64,000 bases of DNA from Lepidostoma basale (Eukaryota; Arthropoda; Insecta; Trichoptera; Lepidostomatidae), in the NCBI GenBank assembly GCA_022606425.2, contig JAHDVF020000866.1, positions 124,001 through 188,000 of the forward strand, in the 5' to 3' direction. Positions 20,891 to 31,000 of the stretch are shown here, one piece after another. Below the pieces are notes generated by a model. It searched no databases, was not told where the DNA came from, and worked only from the letters and a program-made list of their open reading frames with translations. The position numbers were made by a program, and so were the translations under genes. Each line of letters begins with the position of its first letter. Position 1 is the first letter of the stretch.

Positions 20891-22040
20891 GCCGCATGAG
20901 TAACACATTACGCCATTACTTATTTTAAAACTCGATAAAAATGTAAACAAGTTTGTTTCTAAATAACTGATAAATTCGTAAATAATGGTTCGTCTGTGTG
21001 TCATGTGGGAAATTTTCGTATACATAGAGTTTACGTATCGAGTGTGAGGATGGTTTCAATTAAACATACAGGCATGAAGTAATGACAAAATTGTTTTGTG
21101 GTTCTTTTAAATTATGTTAATGCAAGGTTTGCCCACACGCGTAGGGCACACCTGTCTGGGGTATTAAGTATCGTGACATTATTCAGGAGGGCGTTGCTAT
21201 AACACAAATTCATCATTGTGTTCTAACACACATACATACACACACATATAAGTGTTGAGCAATTTAAAATTTCAATAAATCAAATATTTTAAACAAATCA
21301 TATAACCGGGAAATAACAAAGAATTTAAAACGCATTATTTTTTAGACGAATCTATAACCAAATATTGAAAACATTTATAATGAAAAAAAAATACACACCC
21401 ATAAGTGGTCATATTTAAATAGTACCTTATTCCTTACCCTGTGGTGAAATGATGTGAAGATTTGTTAAACAAAATTATAAGAATTTGAAATGATGTAAAT
21501 TATTCAGAGATTCACAGCTTTTTGGTCCTATTAACGACTTTTTGTATCTCGAATAATTGCGTATTCTTTGCATTGTTAGTTAGTAAGTTATTCGTACAAA
21601 CACAGGATAACAGGCTTGTCTAAATGCGCAAATGAGATTATGAAGAGGTTAAGTGCCTTTTGATATACAACCGATTGGATTCAGACGCAACAATACAATC
21701 GCTTAATTTGAATAAGATTGTGTGGCTATTAGACGCGGTATGAATTTCTCTTTTGTAGGGAGGCGTGCAGCAAGTTGTTGCATAAACTAGAGAAAAATCG
21801 GTATCCACCAACGAAAACAAACACCAGTTTTCGGATGATTAGAGATGGAATGCGCCGATAAAAGCACCAAAATTGAAGCCATAAAACGGCTAAAAATAAA
21901 TTAAGCATTTTAAATCACCAGTGATCTAGGGAAATCAATTGTTTAGACTGTGAATCATTTAGATTGATTATAAAATTGAGCGATTATTGCAATAAATTAT
22001 TTAAAAACTGATACATAGTACTAAAAAAAAATCATACAAA
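20891..22040. other. No gene seen
   Basis: AT-rich DNA, no recognised repeat apart from short CA-rich runs near 21230. Confidence 0.45.
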
Positions 22041-22044
22041 GTTT

Positions 22045-22190
22045 TTAACTACTTTGAGTTTATTTTTCACGTCAGGTTTCGAAGATACTATACCTTTATC
22101 ATTGGGAGAATATTATAAACTGATACAAAAGTATGTCGTCGAAACATGCAGAGAAAAATAAACTGAAAAGTTGAAGAAAAAACAGAATTT
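22045..22190. repeat. Family A foldback repeat, degraded
   Basis: Left arm GAGTTTATTTTTCACGTC and right arm GAGAAAAATAAACTGAAAAG are the family A arms. The minus-strand core has accumulated changes (CTTTATCATTGGGAGAA). Confidence 0.6.
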
Positions 22191-22252
22191 TAATTAAATA
22201 AAATAATAATACACTTCAAGTAATTTGTTTTAACACCACTTTATTTGGTAAC

Positions 22253-22292
22253 ACCAACCGGTTTCGCTCCCGCCGGAGCTTCGTCAGGGTGA
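22253..22292 (-). ncRNA. Family D hammerhead ribozyme motif
   Basis: Minus strand: CACC (helix I), CTGACGA, extra A, helix II GCTCC..GGGAGC, GAA, helix III AC-CG-GT, T at the cleavage position, GGTG (helix I, four pairs with CACC). Confidence 0.65.
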
Positions 22293-22350
22293 GAGAGTAA
22301 ACTGAGTTTGAGTAAACTGAGCTTCGTCAGGGTAAACAGTTTACTCTCTC

Positions 22351-22390
22351 ACCCTGACGAAGCTCCTGCGGGAGCGAAACCGGTTGGTGT
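22351..22390 (+). ncRNA. Family D hammerhead ribozyme motif
   Basis: Mirror copy of the motif at 22253: CACC, CTGACGA, A, GCTCC-TGC-GGGAGC, GAA, AC-CG-GT, T, GGTG. All four helical parts pair. Best-formed ribozyme candidate in the window together with the family E pair. Confidence 0.65.
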
Positions 22391-22450
22391 TACCAAAATA
22401 AAGTGGTGTTAATACACATTACTAATAGTGTATTATTATTTTATTTAATA

Positions 22451-23326
22451 ATGTCACACCACAAATTAAGTGCTTCATACGAAAGTTTAGAATTTTAATT
22501 CATAATGATGAAGTTTTATGGTGTTAATATTTTGTGGCAGAAACATAATAACGTGCCGTGTCTAATAATAATAAGCTTCTGATTTAAAGTTTTTCAAAAA
22601 TTAATACATAGAATTGAAATATGCGTCGTCTTTCCGCCCATTCTTCGCTCGTTTCAACAGCCTTCCGCCATTACATTTTTGGGTATGAAATAAAGTAATT
22701 TTATTTTCATCAATTACTTTATAAAAATAAGTGTAGTTGAACCTGTTATTAATTGGTTTAATTGTCGTTGCATTGTGTGAGAGTAAACGTAAATATTAAT
22801 TTTACAACATAGACTGCAATGTGTTAGAAGCGCTATTGCCGTAGATATAACTCATCTAAAATGGCGAGTTACGCAGCTATCAAAGATAAATATTACATTC
22901 TTCGAAGAAAAATGTACGCACCGTAGGGCATGTAATAAAAACGAAAATTTTGAGATGTAAATGAAATAAAATAATAAATATAAAAGCATATTTCTTATTT
23001 TTTTATAAGCTCACGGCAAGAATTTCATTATTATGATTAATTTATGAAATAACACTGAACGAGAGTATTTTCCACTATTGAGTATATTTTTCTCAACGTG
23101 TTTTGAAGGTATAAAACCTTCATCGTTGAGAGATTTAAATATAATTAAAATTACAAAAATAAAATTAGACAGAATAGAATTGGAAAAAAATAACAAGATC
23201 AAAATGGATTCATTCCTCATGTTTAGACATTTAGAGAATTTTGTTAAAATATGTATGTTATTTACAATACCTTTACCATTAGTTTTAATACAAATGTTGT
23301 CTTTTGTTTTCTATTACTCATTTATT
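22451..23326. other. No gene; family A fragment at about 23060-23135
   Basis: TTTTCCACTATTGAGTATAT and ACCTTCATCGTTGAGAGA at 23066-23133 are a decayed family A arm. An 88-codon frame at 23078 overlaps it and is not a gene. Confidence 0.45.
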
Positions 23327-23385
23327 TGTAAAAAAAATCCTTAGAAGTCACATAAAGTGTCATAACTCACCACCTTAGTTCCCCC

Positions 23386-23420
23386 GATGATGAAGGTTTA
23401 ATACCTTCGAAATATGTAAT
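23386..23420 (+). ncRNA. Family A hammerhead motif, left arm of the large palindrome
   Basis: CCGATGA, T, helix II GAAGG-TTTAATA-CCTTC, GAA, AT-AT-GT, A. Helix III has a U-G pair and helix I no longer pairs with the downstream ATGAT, so this copy is probably weakened. Its mirror lies at about 23868-23903 on the minus strand. Confidence 0.45.
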
Positions 23421-23594
23421 GATAAATATACTCAACAGCGGAAAAAATAGTGTTTTAATTCATAATATATAAATAAAAAAAACAGTCCACTGATTTGGCC
23501 GAAACACTATGATACCTTAACATTTTAAACTGTTAATGAATAAACTTGGTTTTTTGTCTCACAAACAATTGTGCATAATACAAATTTTATTTTA

Positions 23595-23640
23595 CGCGAC
23601 AGCTGTTTCATCAACCTATGTTGACATCATAAGGTGTTAC
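23595..23640 (-). ncRNA. Family C hammerhead motif, left arm of the large palindrome
   Basis: Minus strand: TTATGATG in place of CTGATGATG, helix II GTCAAC-ATAG-GTTGA, then TGAAAC, AGCT, GTC. Helix II pairs well; the first core base and the last helix II pair are changed. Confidence 0.45.
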
Positions 23641-23958
23641 AATAATATATCAAATGTCAAACATTTGACATTTGATTTGTCAAAGATTGATGAAACAGCT
23701 GTCGCGTAAAATAAAATACAATTGTGATACAAAAAACCCAGTTTATTCATTAACAGTTTAAAATGTTAGGGTATCATAGTGATTCGGCCAAAACAATGGA
23801 CTGTTTTATGATTTATATATTATGAATTAAAACACTTTTTTTTCCGCCGTTGAGTATATTTATCTCTTCATATTTCGAAGGTATTAAACCTTCATCATTG
23901 GAGGAACTAAGGTGGTGAGTTCTTACACTTTAGGTGACTTCTAAGGATTTTTTTTACA

Positions 23959-24454
23959 TAATAAATAAAATACAATTGTGATACAAAAAACAAAGTTTAT
24001 TCATTAACAGCTTAAAATCATAAAATGCATCATACATCAATTCCGACATGAGATGAAAAGCTGACGCGAAACGCCGCTCGGTGCATCATTCATAAGTTGC
24101 AAAAATACCGAAATAATCATGAATAAACACCGGCAACCCATTAATTACACGGCTATAATAATTATACCTCACGAATTTATGAGCTCAAGAATGCTCTCAT
24201 TAGGCATATGAGAATAATTGCAGTGCTACGATTTTTTTTTTGTTTCATTCTCGTCAAAACGTCGCGCTTATGTGGCCAAGTGGGTTGTTGGTATTGTTTT
24301 ATTCGGAAATAACCCAAATATCTTGGAATAATTCGGAACTAGATAACAAATAATAAGACAAGGCAATGTGGGAGGATGTTCAATGTCAAAACTTTTCTTT
24401 AGATTAGATATTCATTGTTTCGACGATAATACTTTAACATTATTAACATTATGC
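23959..24454. other. No gene seen
   Basis: After the family C tail scrap (to 24025) the sequence is unassigned. Confidence 0.4.
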
Positions 24455-24680
24455 TGATATTAGGAAGGAATGTAGAGCGAAAGAAGGTATTATGAACAAA
24501 ATTATGAAAGGATCGCTGGGTTGGCTCGGACATACGAGTATGTAGCGCATGGGTGAAGATGGTTAAAAAAGTATGCGAGGAAGAGGAGGAATCAAGAGAA
24601 GTGTGTCAGGACAGATTTCGGCGCTCCATTCTTTCTATTTATCCCTCCGGAGAGACAGCGTGATGGTTAGTTAGTTAGAC
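24455..24680 (+). mobile_element. L1-type LINE, deleted 3' fragment
   Basis: AGGAATGTAGAGCG through MNKIMKGSLGWLGH-like sequence, then a deletion to CEEEEESREVCQDRF and the TTAG tail. Dead fragment. Confidence 0.75.
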
Positions 24681-24734
24681 TATCAAAACCAAAAGTTTCC
24701 TTCGAACCAGCGAAATGAAGATACTCGAAATTAA

Positions 24735-24945
24735 ACACGTTTTTTTATGATATTAAAAAACAGTTTTTTTTTCCCTTTTGAGTTTATTTTACTCGACATG
24801 TTTCATTGGTTTTACACCTTCATCATCGGGAGAACGATAAATCTTAATAAAGTCGAAAGTGAAAAAAATGTTTTAATTCATAAAATAGATTCGCCATTAT
24901 GCAATTCAACAGTGTTAAAGCCGATTTATCGAAATTAAACAGTTA
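24735..24945. repeat. Family A foldback repeat
   Basis: Arms TTTTGAGTTTATTTTACTCG and the complement near 24850, with a minus-strand core at about 24790-24835 whose helix II 3' strand is mutated (CCAAT for CCTTC). Right terminus GCAATTCAACAGTGTTAAAG is the family end. Confidence 0.65.
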
Positions 24946-24949
24946 ATAA

Positions 24950-25480
24950 CAACAACAACAACAAACCATCACGCCGTTTCCCCGGAGGGGTAGGCAGAGA
25001 GAATGGACCGCCACACTACTCTATCCTGACATACCTCTCTAGCTTCCTCCACATTCATACATCGAGTCATACACGCACGTCGATTCTTCCGGCTTCTGAC
25101 ATGACCAACCTTTAGTATTTGATTAATTTGGTCATGCCATGTTTTCCTCGGTCTACTTCAACTCCTTATCCCACTTACATCGTTGATGTATACTTTTTAA
25201 ACCATTCTTTCTCCATCCATGCGTTCCATATGTCCGAACCATCGCAGCGATCCCTTCATAATTTTGTTCATAATACCTTCTTCCGCTCTACATTCCTTTC
25301 TTATATCAACATTTGAGATTCTGTCGTATATCGTTATACCGCACATACGTCTTAGGGACCTCATCTCTACCGCATTTATTCTGCTTTCATCCTTCTTCTG
25401 CCAGTTCCATGCTTCGCTTCCATACATTAGGGATGGGACCAGAACTCCGTTGTGAACGGCCGTTTTCGCTTTCATTAATA
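24950..25480 (-). mobile_element. L1-type LINE, 3' fragment with TTG-repeat tail
   Basis: Minus-strand frame from KAKTAVHNGVLVPSLMYGSE through MERMDGERMV and beyond to the terminal segment. The tail is TTG repeats. Carries KECRAEEGIMNKIMKG, the mark of the TTG-tail subfamily. The frame is open over at least 92 codons. Confidence 0.85.
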
Positions 25481-25499
25481 AATTCTTGTTTCCAATAAC

Positions 25500-25560
25500 T
25501 TACTTACTTAAAAAAAACTTATAGAAAACGGACGTTTCCATTCGTATTAATCACCTACCT
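25500..25560. repeat. Family B scrap
   Basis: AAAACTTATAGAAAACGGAC and TTCCATTCGTATTAAT are the 3' part of family B without the ribozyme core. Confidence 0.55.
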
Positions 25561-25823
25561 TTAAAGCCTTGTCCCAAAGTGAGATGAATACATATTATAT
25601 CGTAAGGAGAGAAAAAAATTATAAAAAATACAGAGAGAAAGAATAGAAAACTACAAATGGTGTGTTTAAAAACGTGATAAAGTAAAGCTCTTACAAAGTA
25701 TTAAGCACCATGTAATTACACGGTAGTAAGAACCAAGTAGACAAAATTATCCAGTTTGATTGAAAGTCTCTCCCACGTCCGCAGAGACAAATGCCTCAAA
25801 AGTGTGAATATCCCACGGCTTAC

Positions 25824-25997
25824 ATTGTGTGGTCCGTCTTAATTCCCGTCTGGAGATATCTAAAGGCGTCGATCCGATTGTCACAGGTTTAGATGAATGA
25901 TTCCATTGTACGGACCAAATATTCGTCGCGCCTATTTCCCATTCCAGCACAACTCTAGCACCGCCCATAGTAACATGTAACCCTCGGGCGCGCTGTT
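25824..25997 (-). CDS. Candidate exon of unknown protein
   Basis: A minus-strand open frame of 102 codons covers 25747-26055. Within it TTATCCTTACAG ends at 25998 and could be an acceptor, and GTAAGC starting at 25823 could be a donor. The piece between is 174 bp, phase 1 at both ends, and reads LHVTMGGARVVLEWEIGA, IWSVQWNHSSKPVTIG and STPLDISRRELRRTT. I do not recognise the family; the alternating hydrophobic pattern with tryptophans is compatible with a beta-sandwich domain. The frame stays open across both putative splice sites, so it may equally be an old transposon frame or chance. Confidence 0.25.
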
Positions 25998-26084
25998 CTG
26001 TAAGGATAATGTAAATATCAGCTTTAGGGTGATTTGAATAACCCATAAAATGCATTATAGAACGCCTAGATCATGTATGTTACC

Positions 26085-26225
26085 AAAAAAAGGAAAGGAT
26101 GACCCCCCACACGATGGTCCGATGATGTTCGTAAATTTGCTGGTGATTGGATGCGAAATGCAGAAGACAGGAATACGTGGAGAAGTATAGGGGAGGTCTA
26201 TGTCCAACAGTGGACGACAACGACT
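26085..26225 (+). mobile_element. L4 LINE, 3' fragment
   Basis: Translation includes RPPTRWSDD-like sequence, RNTWRSIGEVYVQQW and a short tail. Matches the ends at 3241-3480 and 11530-12060. Confidence 0.7.
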
Positions 26226-26261
26226 GTTTAAGTAAGTGAATAATTAAAATAAATAAACTAA

Positions 26262-26420
26262 AACTAACTAACCATCACGCCGTCTCCCCGGAGGGGTAGG
26301 CAGAAGGAATGGAACGCCACACCGTTCTGTCCTGACATACTTCTATCGTTTCCTCTACATTCATACATCTTGTCATGCACGCACGACGATTTCTTCGACT
26401 TCTCACGAGACCGACATTTA
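26262..26420 (-). mobile_element. L1-type LINE, short 3' fragment
   Basis: TTAG tail, conserved GACGGCGTGATGGTTAG and the last 45 codons on the minus strand. Confidence 0.8.
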
Positions 26421-26574
26421 ATAATATTAAAATTTAAAAAATGTGATTTCGGTTTCGGCAGCTTCAGAAGCACACTTAATATATAATAATAAAGAAATTT
26501 TGGGGCTTCTGGGGGAAACTTCTACCAAGAAATTTCAATTAAAATATGAATTATTTTAAGTAAGTAAGTTAAGT

Positions 26575-27430
26575 AAGACCATGGGTTCCCATCGGTGACG
26601 GTACCGTCCCCCAGTGGGCGCTAGAGCTTCCATGGGGGCGTTAGCGGGTAGGTACAGAGATAAATGGAAGGCGTTAAGTCAGTCAAGGGGGCGGCCGTGG
26701 CATATTTATTATAATTAAATACAAGTGAATTTTGATAATATTTTGTAAATGAAAAAAAAAAGTATTCTAACTCTAAACGTAAATATTTTTGACATATTTC
26801 GTGATCTTTTTAATTTCATCTTAGCAATTTAATATATTTATAAATAAATAATTATAGATAATTGGTAACAATATGTTAAAATTTGGTAAAACTGTAATGG
26901 GATAAGGAGCGTTGGAATTATTTTTTCTCGTAAAGGGGACGTTGGGAACCTATGACGTAGACGGATCTGCCTTCGCCTGTAAGAATCCAACTTAAAGCTA
27001 TTTTTTATGAAATATACTTCGGAAGATACAAATTTGTAAATTATAGTTTGTGCGGTAGTTTTCTGGGGATGCATGATTACACTCTTTGACACTTTTCCAA
27101 GTGAAAAAATCGTAAAAAAGTAAATAAAGTATAAATAAATTTAAAACGTATTTATTTTTGTTATTACATCAATTTTTTTTATCATTACCAACCGGTTTTG
27201 CTCAATCGGATCTGCACCGGGGTAAAAAAAAAACTTTTAAAATTTATTTTATTATCCTAATGAAGTTTCGCTTGTAGCGATACCGGTTGGTGGCATTAAA
27301 AATAAAAATAACAAAATTATAGGTCCCCATTTACCTCTGAATCGGCTACAGCCCTCATGAAATGCTCCAGCTCCCACTATGGGACGGTACCGCCCCTATT
27401 AGGAACCCAGTACAACGTCGCTATAAATAG
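26575..27430. repeat. Composite foldback with outer arms and a family D core
   Basis: Outer arms at about 26580-26660 and 27340-27415 are inverted copies (GACGGTACCGTCCC, AGTGGGCGCTAGAGC and the complements). Between them 27150-27320 is a smaller palindrome (TTTTTGTTATT, ACCAACCGGTTTTGC, and ATACCGGTTGGTGGC, AAAAATAACAAAA) derived from family D with damaged ribozyme cores. The 26700-27150 interior is unassigned. Confidence 0.55.
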
Positions 27431-27454
27431 GTTGTATATAAATATGGTAACTGG

Positions 27455-27650
27455 ATTAATACGTATGAAAACGTATGTTTTCTAGTAGGAATGACATGTT
27501 TCGCCTGTCTAAGGACAGGCCAGACATTTAATAATGCCTTAACAAAACGAACTACGTCTTTTTAAATCATGTATAATAAAACTTCTAGAAAACGGACATT
27601 TTAAATGATTTAATATTTTACATGACTGTTCAAGAAACAATAAATATGGT
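27455..27650. repeat. Family B foldback repeat
   Basis: Arms GTATGAAAACGTATGTTTTC and AAACTTCTAGAAAACGGACA. The minus-strand core is interrupted by a short direct repeat (AAGGACAGGCC). Confidence 0.6.
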
Positions 27651-27699
27651 AAGTGGATATATGTAAAACATATATAAATATTTCAAGAATCAATATTAA

Positions 27700-28140
27700 T
27701 TTTCATTGAAAAGTCATGCTTTCGCACGCGATATTTCAAAGGCCTTTCTCAATGGGACCGTCGGCGGCGTCAATTTTCAACAAAATAACGGTCGACCATT
27801 AACCTGGATGTTTTATCTTCTCGCTGAATAGAACCACTATCGCGGGAATTGTGTATTTTATTGTACACTAAAGTACAATGACAAACTTCGCTCGGCTCTC
27901 GGCCTGCATCCGAACGGCCGCGCACTATATAGGCCAAGACGCCGCATGCCGTTTCTATGCAAATTTCTGCACCATCTCTTTGGCTGGATGAAAAAATGAG
28001 CGTGAGGTGAGAATCTGTAGAGCACAACACGCGCCGCAAGAACACACAGTATCGGCACGATACTGGTAGAAATCAATATGGCGGAGCAGAGTCGGCCAGT
28101 GAAATTTTTCCCAAAAACGGAAAGAACTAACAATCCTTAA
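27700..28140. promoter_or_regulatory. GC-rich island with TATA-like box
   Basis: CGGCCGCGCACTATATAGGC at 27922 offers a TATA-like sequence on both strands within a CpG-rich block. The minus-strand frames of 91 codons are not recognised. A short 20-codon plus-strand frame starts at ATGGCGGAGCAG near 28078. Promoter role is a guess from composition. Confidence 0.25.
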
Positions 28141-28194
28141 TCAACCATCACGGTACAGTGATATCAAAGTTCATCAAAAAAAAATAGTGGAATT

Positions 28195-28420
28195 TAAAAA
28201 AAGGAATTCATTGTTTTGGCCGTAATACTAAGATACTTCAACATTATTAACTCTTGAAATTTATAATACTGTTATAATTTTTATTGTTCACTTTTTGAGT
28301 GTGTTGCGACAGCTGAGTTGATGATGTCAATATTGGTCGGCGAAACAGCTGTGGCAACATTTAAAAAGCGAATATTGAAAATTGGGAAATTATAGCAGTG
28401 TTATAAATTTTAACACTTAA
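28195..28420. repeat. Family C foldback repeat, degraded
   Basis: Arms AATTTATAATACTGTTATAA and TTATAGCAGTGTTATAAATT flank a plus-strand core GTTGATGATGTCAATATTGG, GCGAAACAGCTGTGG. The first core base is T and the base after GT is G, which should prevent normal cleavage. Confidence 0.6.
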
Positions 28421-28494
28421 AAAAATAAGTAAAATTATGGTCTCGTCTGTGCCGGAAAGGTTTCCCCGTCATTTTTTAAAATTATTTATAAAAA

Positions 28495-28745
28495 GTGCAG
28501 AAAACTGAAATACTTTGGGCACATTAAGAGAAACGATAAATAAAAAGAACTGCAACTGATTGTCAAAGGTTAAGTTAATGAAGGGACGTCGGAAGAATAA
28601 GAAAATCCTGGCTAGAAAACCTCCGAGAATGGTTCAGTTGCAGCACAACATCCCTGTTTAGAGCTGCTGTATCAAGGGTAGAAATAGCCACGATGGGGTG
28701 CAACTTTCGATGAGAGAGGAACAAGAAGAAGAAGAAGAAAAAGAT
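28495..28745 (+). mobile_element. L7 LINE, 3' fragment
   Basis: With one shift the plus strand reads FGHIKRND, GRRSVGRIRKSWLENLREWF and SLFRAAVSRVEIA, ending in GAAGAAGAAGAA. A second copy is at 37890-38096. Confidence 0.7.
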
Positions 28746-29861
28746 TAAAATATTATTGTAGTTCAAAAAACTTATCAATTATTTTAGAATTTAATATATT
28801 ATATAAAAAATAAATATGGAATTTTAAATACGGGTGCCCCAATAAACTTTGTGCTATTGGAGGTAGGCAAGAAAAAGGTATATGGAATATCAGTATTTTA
28901 ATTAGTTATTATCTGTGTTTAAGCACTCATTGTATCATATTTCAATTCATTGGTACAATCCATAAGTTTTTCTAGCGTCAAATGACAAACAAATTTATTT
29001 AAAAAATAACACATAACCAAGGATACAGCGGATCCTCGATAACCGGATTTGATACCCGGAATGTTCTTTTTAAGCGGAAAGGGAAACCGGGGAAGAACTA
29101 AATTCATCCGAAAGGACGAAATAAGTAGAAGATGTAGGAATTAAAATAGTATATTTCATACCCCACATGCATTACTGGACGCCAGAAAAAAGAAATAAAA
29201 AAATAGGGTTTTAAAAATGACCAAACCCCTTTCTTTTCAATATTTTTAGACGAGCCACTGCATTGTTTTTCGTGTCAATTAAACCGTTTATTGCCACTTG
29301 GTTTCAATTGAAAAAAGAAAGGCATTAATGCCGATTTATACCAGTACCGATGATTAAAGTACACAAATTAATAAGAATATGAAACTGTATAATAAAACGA
29401 AACAAAAAACAATTTATAATAATTTAATTTTTTTTAAATCCTACGAATTCAATATTTTTCTTTTTGCACTCAATTATCTTAACTTGAAATATGATGTAAA
29501 ACATATTTTTTTTAAACGTACTTTTTATAATGTCCCAGCGATGAGAAAGATAATATTCTCTTATATACGTAATAACATTATACAAAATAATACCAATAAA
29601 CTTGATGATTTATAAAGCGCCGCTTTTATGAATAAATCGTCTCAAATGCGCGGCAGAAAATGCTCCATGTTACAACCCAGTTATAAACTGCACATATTTA
29701 GTATGAGGGCCGTGCCCGACAAAATCGATCAACATTTACATTATTAATCTTCCAGAAAAGGTATGTATTTTTTTAATGGTGTTTGAAAAATAAATTTCAC
29801 GAGTGATTGATAAAAAAATAAAATAAAAATAAATAATGTAATAACACATAATGTGCTAAAT
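28746..29861. other. No gene seen
   Basis: Very AT-rich; the 78-codon frame at 29379 is lysine, asparagine and isoleucine rich and looks like chance. Confidence 0.45.
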
Positions 29862-30197
29862 TAAAAAAAACTGTGGATTCGTGGAACATAAATTAAATAG
29901 ACAATATGTGCACCATCTAAAAAGAACATTTTGTGTTAAATTATTTTTATTTTGTTATTTTATTTTATATCATTGTATATTATATTATTTGTTTTAGATT
30001 TATTTTGTGGGTGTTGGACGATCGAAGTGTGCGCGGGAGATGCCTTGGTGGCGATGAGGTTCCCAACCCATCACACCGCGTCTCCCGCGGAGCGAAAAGA
30101 GAAGGATGGAGTGCCGCATCAGTAAAAGTGTGACAGTTCATTCTTTCTGCCTACCCTTTCGGGGAGACGGCGTGATGGTTAGTTAGTTAGTTAGTTT
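29862..30197 (+). mobile_element. SINE3, short element carrying the L1 3' end
   Basis: 5' part: AACTGTGGATTCGTGGAAC, TGTGCACCATCTAAAA, ATATCATTGTAT, then GAAGTGTGCGCGGGAGATGC, GGTGGCGATGAGG, CCCATCACACCGCGTCTCCC. The last 60 bp (TTCATTCTTTCTGCCTACCC, GGAGACGGCGTGATGG and TTAG tail) are the L1 end. The same arrangement recurs at 36283-36640 (minus) and 44750-44925 (plus). No reverse transcriptase, so presumably moved by L1. Confidence 0.75.
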
Positions 30198-30574
30198 TTG
30201 ATAAAAAAATATATTGTAGGTGGATATCCTGCATTATTCTTACCGATTTACTTGATTTAACTTTTACATCAACTGATTAATACAGATCGATTATATTAAA
30301 TCTAAGTTGTTTTACTAACAGAAATCGCGTCGAGCTGAAAATGAAGAGTTATATTTAGTTCTCAATAAGTTGATATACTCGTACACGAAAAATGATGATT
30401 TAAGAATATTTTTTATATAAAAAATTAATTCTAAATAATAATTATACACAATAGAAAGGGGATGCCAAGAGACAACAAAAAAATTTGCTGCTTGGACAAT
30501 CGTGAAACGTTTAGATCTTTTAAAACTATTAAAACCATATTTACAAACAGTTTTTTTAAACTTAAGGCGTAAGT
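30198..30574. other. No gene seen
   Basis: AT-rich, unassigned. Confidence 0.45.
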
Positions 30575-31000
30575 AAACACTGTGGAACTCCATAAACTCC
30601 ATAAACGATTTTTTTATTAATTAAAACATTTTTCCACTTTTCAGTTTATGTTCCTCAACATGTTTTCGAAGGTTTTATACCTTCATAATTGGGAGAACGA
30701 TTGGAGGTATAAAACATTTAATACAAGTCGAGAAAAATAAGCTAAAAGTAAAATAAAGTGGTTTTAATTGGTCAATTCCATAAAATAAAACAAAACTTAT
30801 AGTTATAGTTTAAACAAAATATTCCATTTAATAGTACAAGGAACATTAAATTATTAAAGCATTTACATGACGATAAAACTTCTAGTTTATATTGTTCTCT
30901 CGGTGATGAAGGTATTATAATATATCGTCGAAATGTGTTGAAAAAGATAAGCTCAAGAGTGAAAAAAGTGTTAAGAATTCATTTAAAAAAACATTTTACC
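30575..31000. repeat. Two family A repeats, degraded
   Basis: 30575-30785 is a foldback copy (CACTTTTCAGTTTATGTTCC; GAGAAAAATAAGCTAAAAG) with a damaged minus-strand core (TTCATAATTGGGAGAA). 30885-31000 is a second, plus-strand copy: CTCGGTGATGAAGG..TCGTCGAAATGTG and AAAAGATAAGCTCAAGAG. Confidence 0.6.

Larger units (their letters stand above)
22193..22450. repeat. Family D palindrome, 258 bp, two intact ribozyme motifs
   Basis: Arms match from the outer ATTAAATAAAATAATAATAC through CACCACTTTATTTGGTAACA to the GTGAGAGAGTAAACTG near the centre. Each arm holds a full hammerhead motif pointing towards its own end of the element. The centre carries a partial third copy of the catalytic box (GAGCTTCGTCAGGGTAAAC). 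Confidence 0.8.
23327..23958. repeat. 632-bp near-perfect palindrome: family C nested within family A
   Basis: The left end TGTAAAAAAAATCCTTAGAA and the right end TTCTAAGGATTTTTTTTACA are complementary. Moving inward both arms show the family A ribozyme region, then family A's GTTTTAATTCATAATATA, then the family C end (CAGTCCA, GGCCGAA, ACTATGATACC) and the family C ribozyme region. The centre near 23662 is CAAATGTCAAACATTTGACA. The left family C core is full length, the right one is shortened. A further piece of family C tail follows at 23961-24025. Confidence 0.8.

Noticed and set aside
28295..28370. Family C core as an active ribozyme
   Set aside because: The box begins with T and the cleavage position is G, which hammerheads do not accept; listed only as a degraded repeat.
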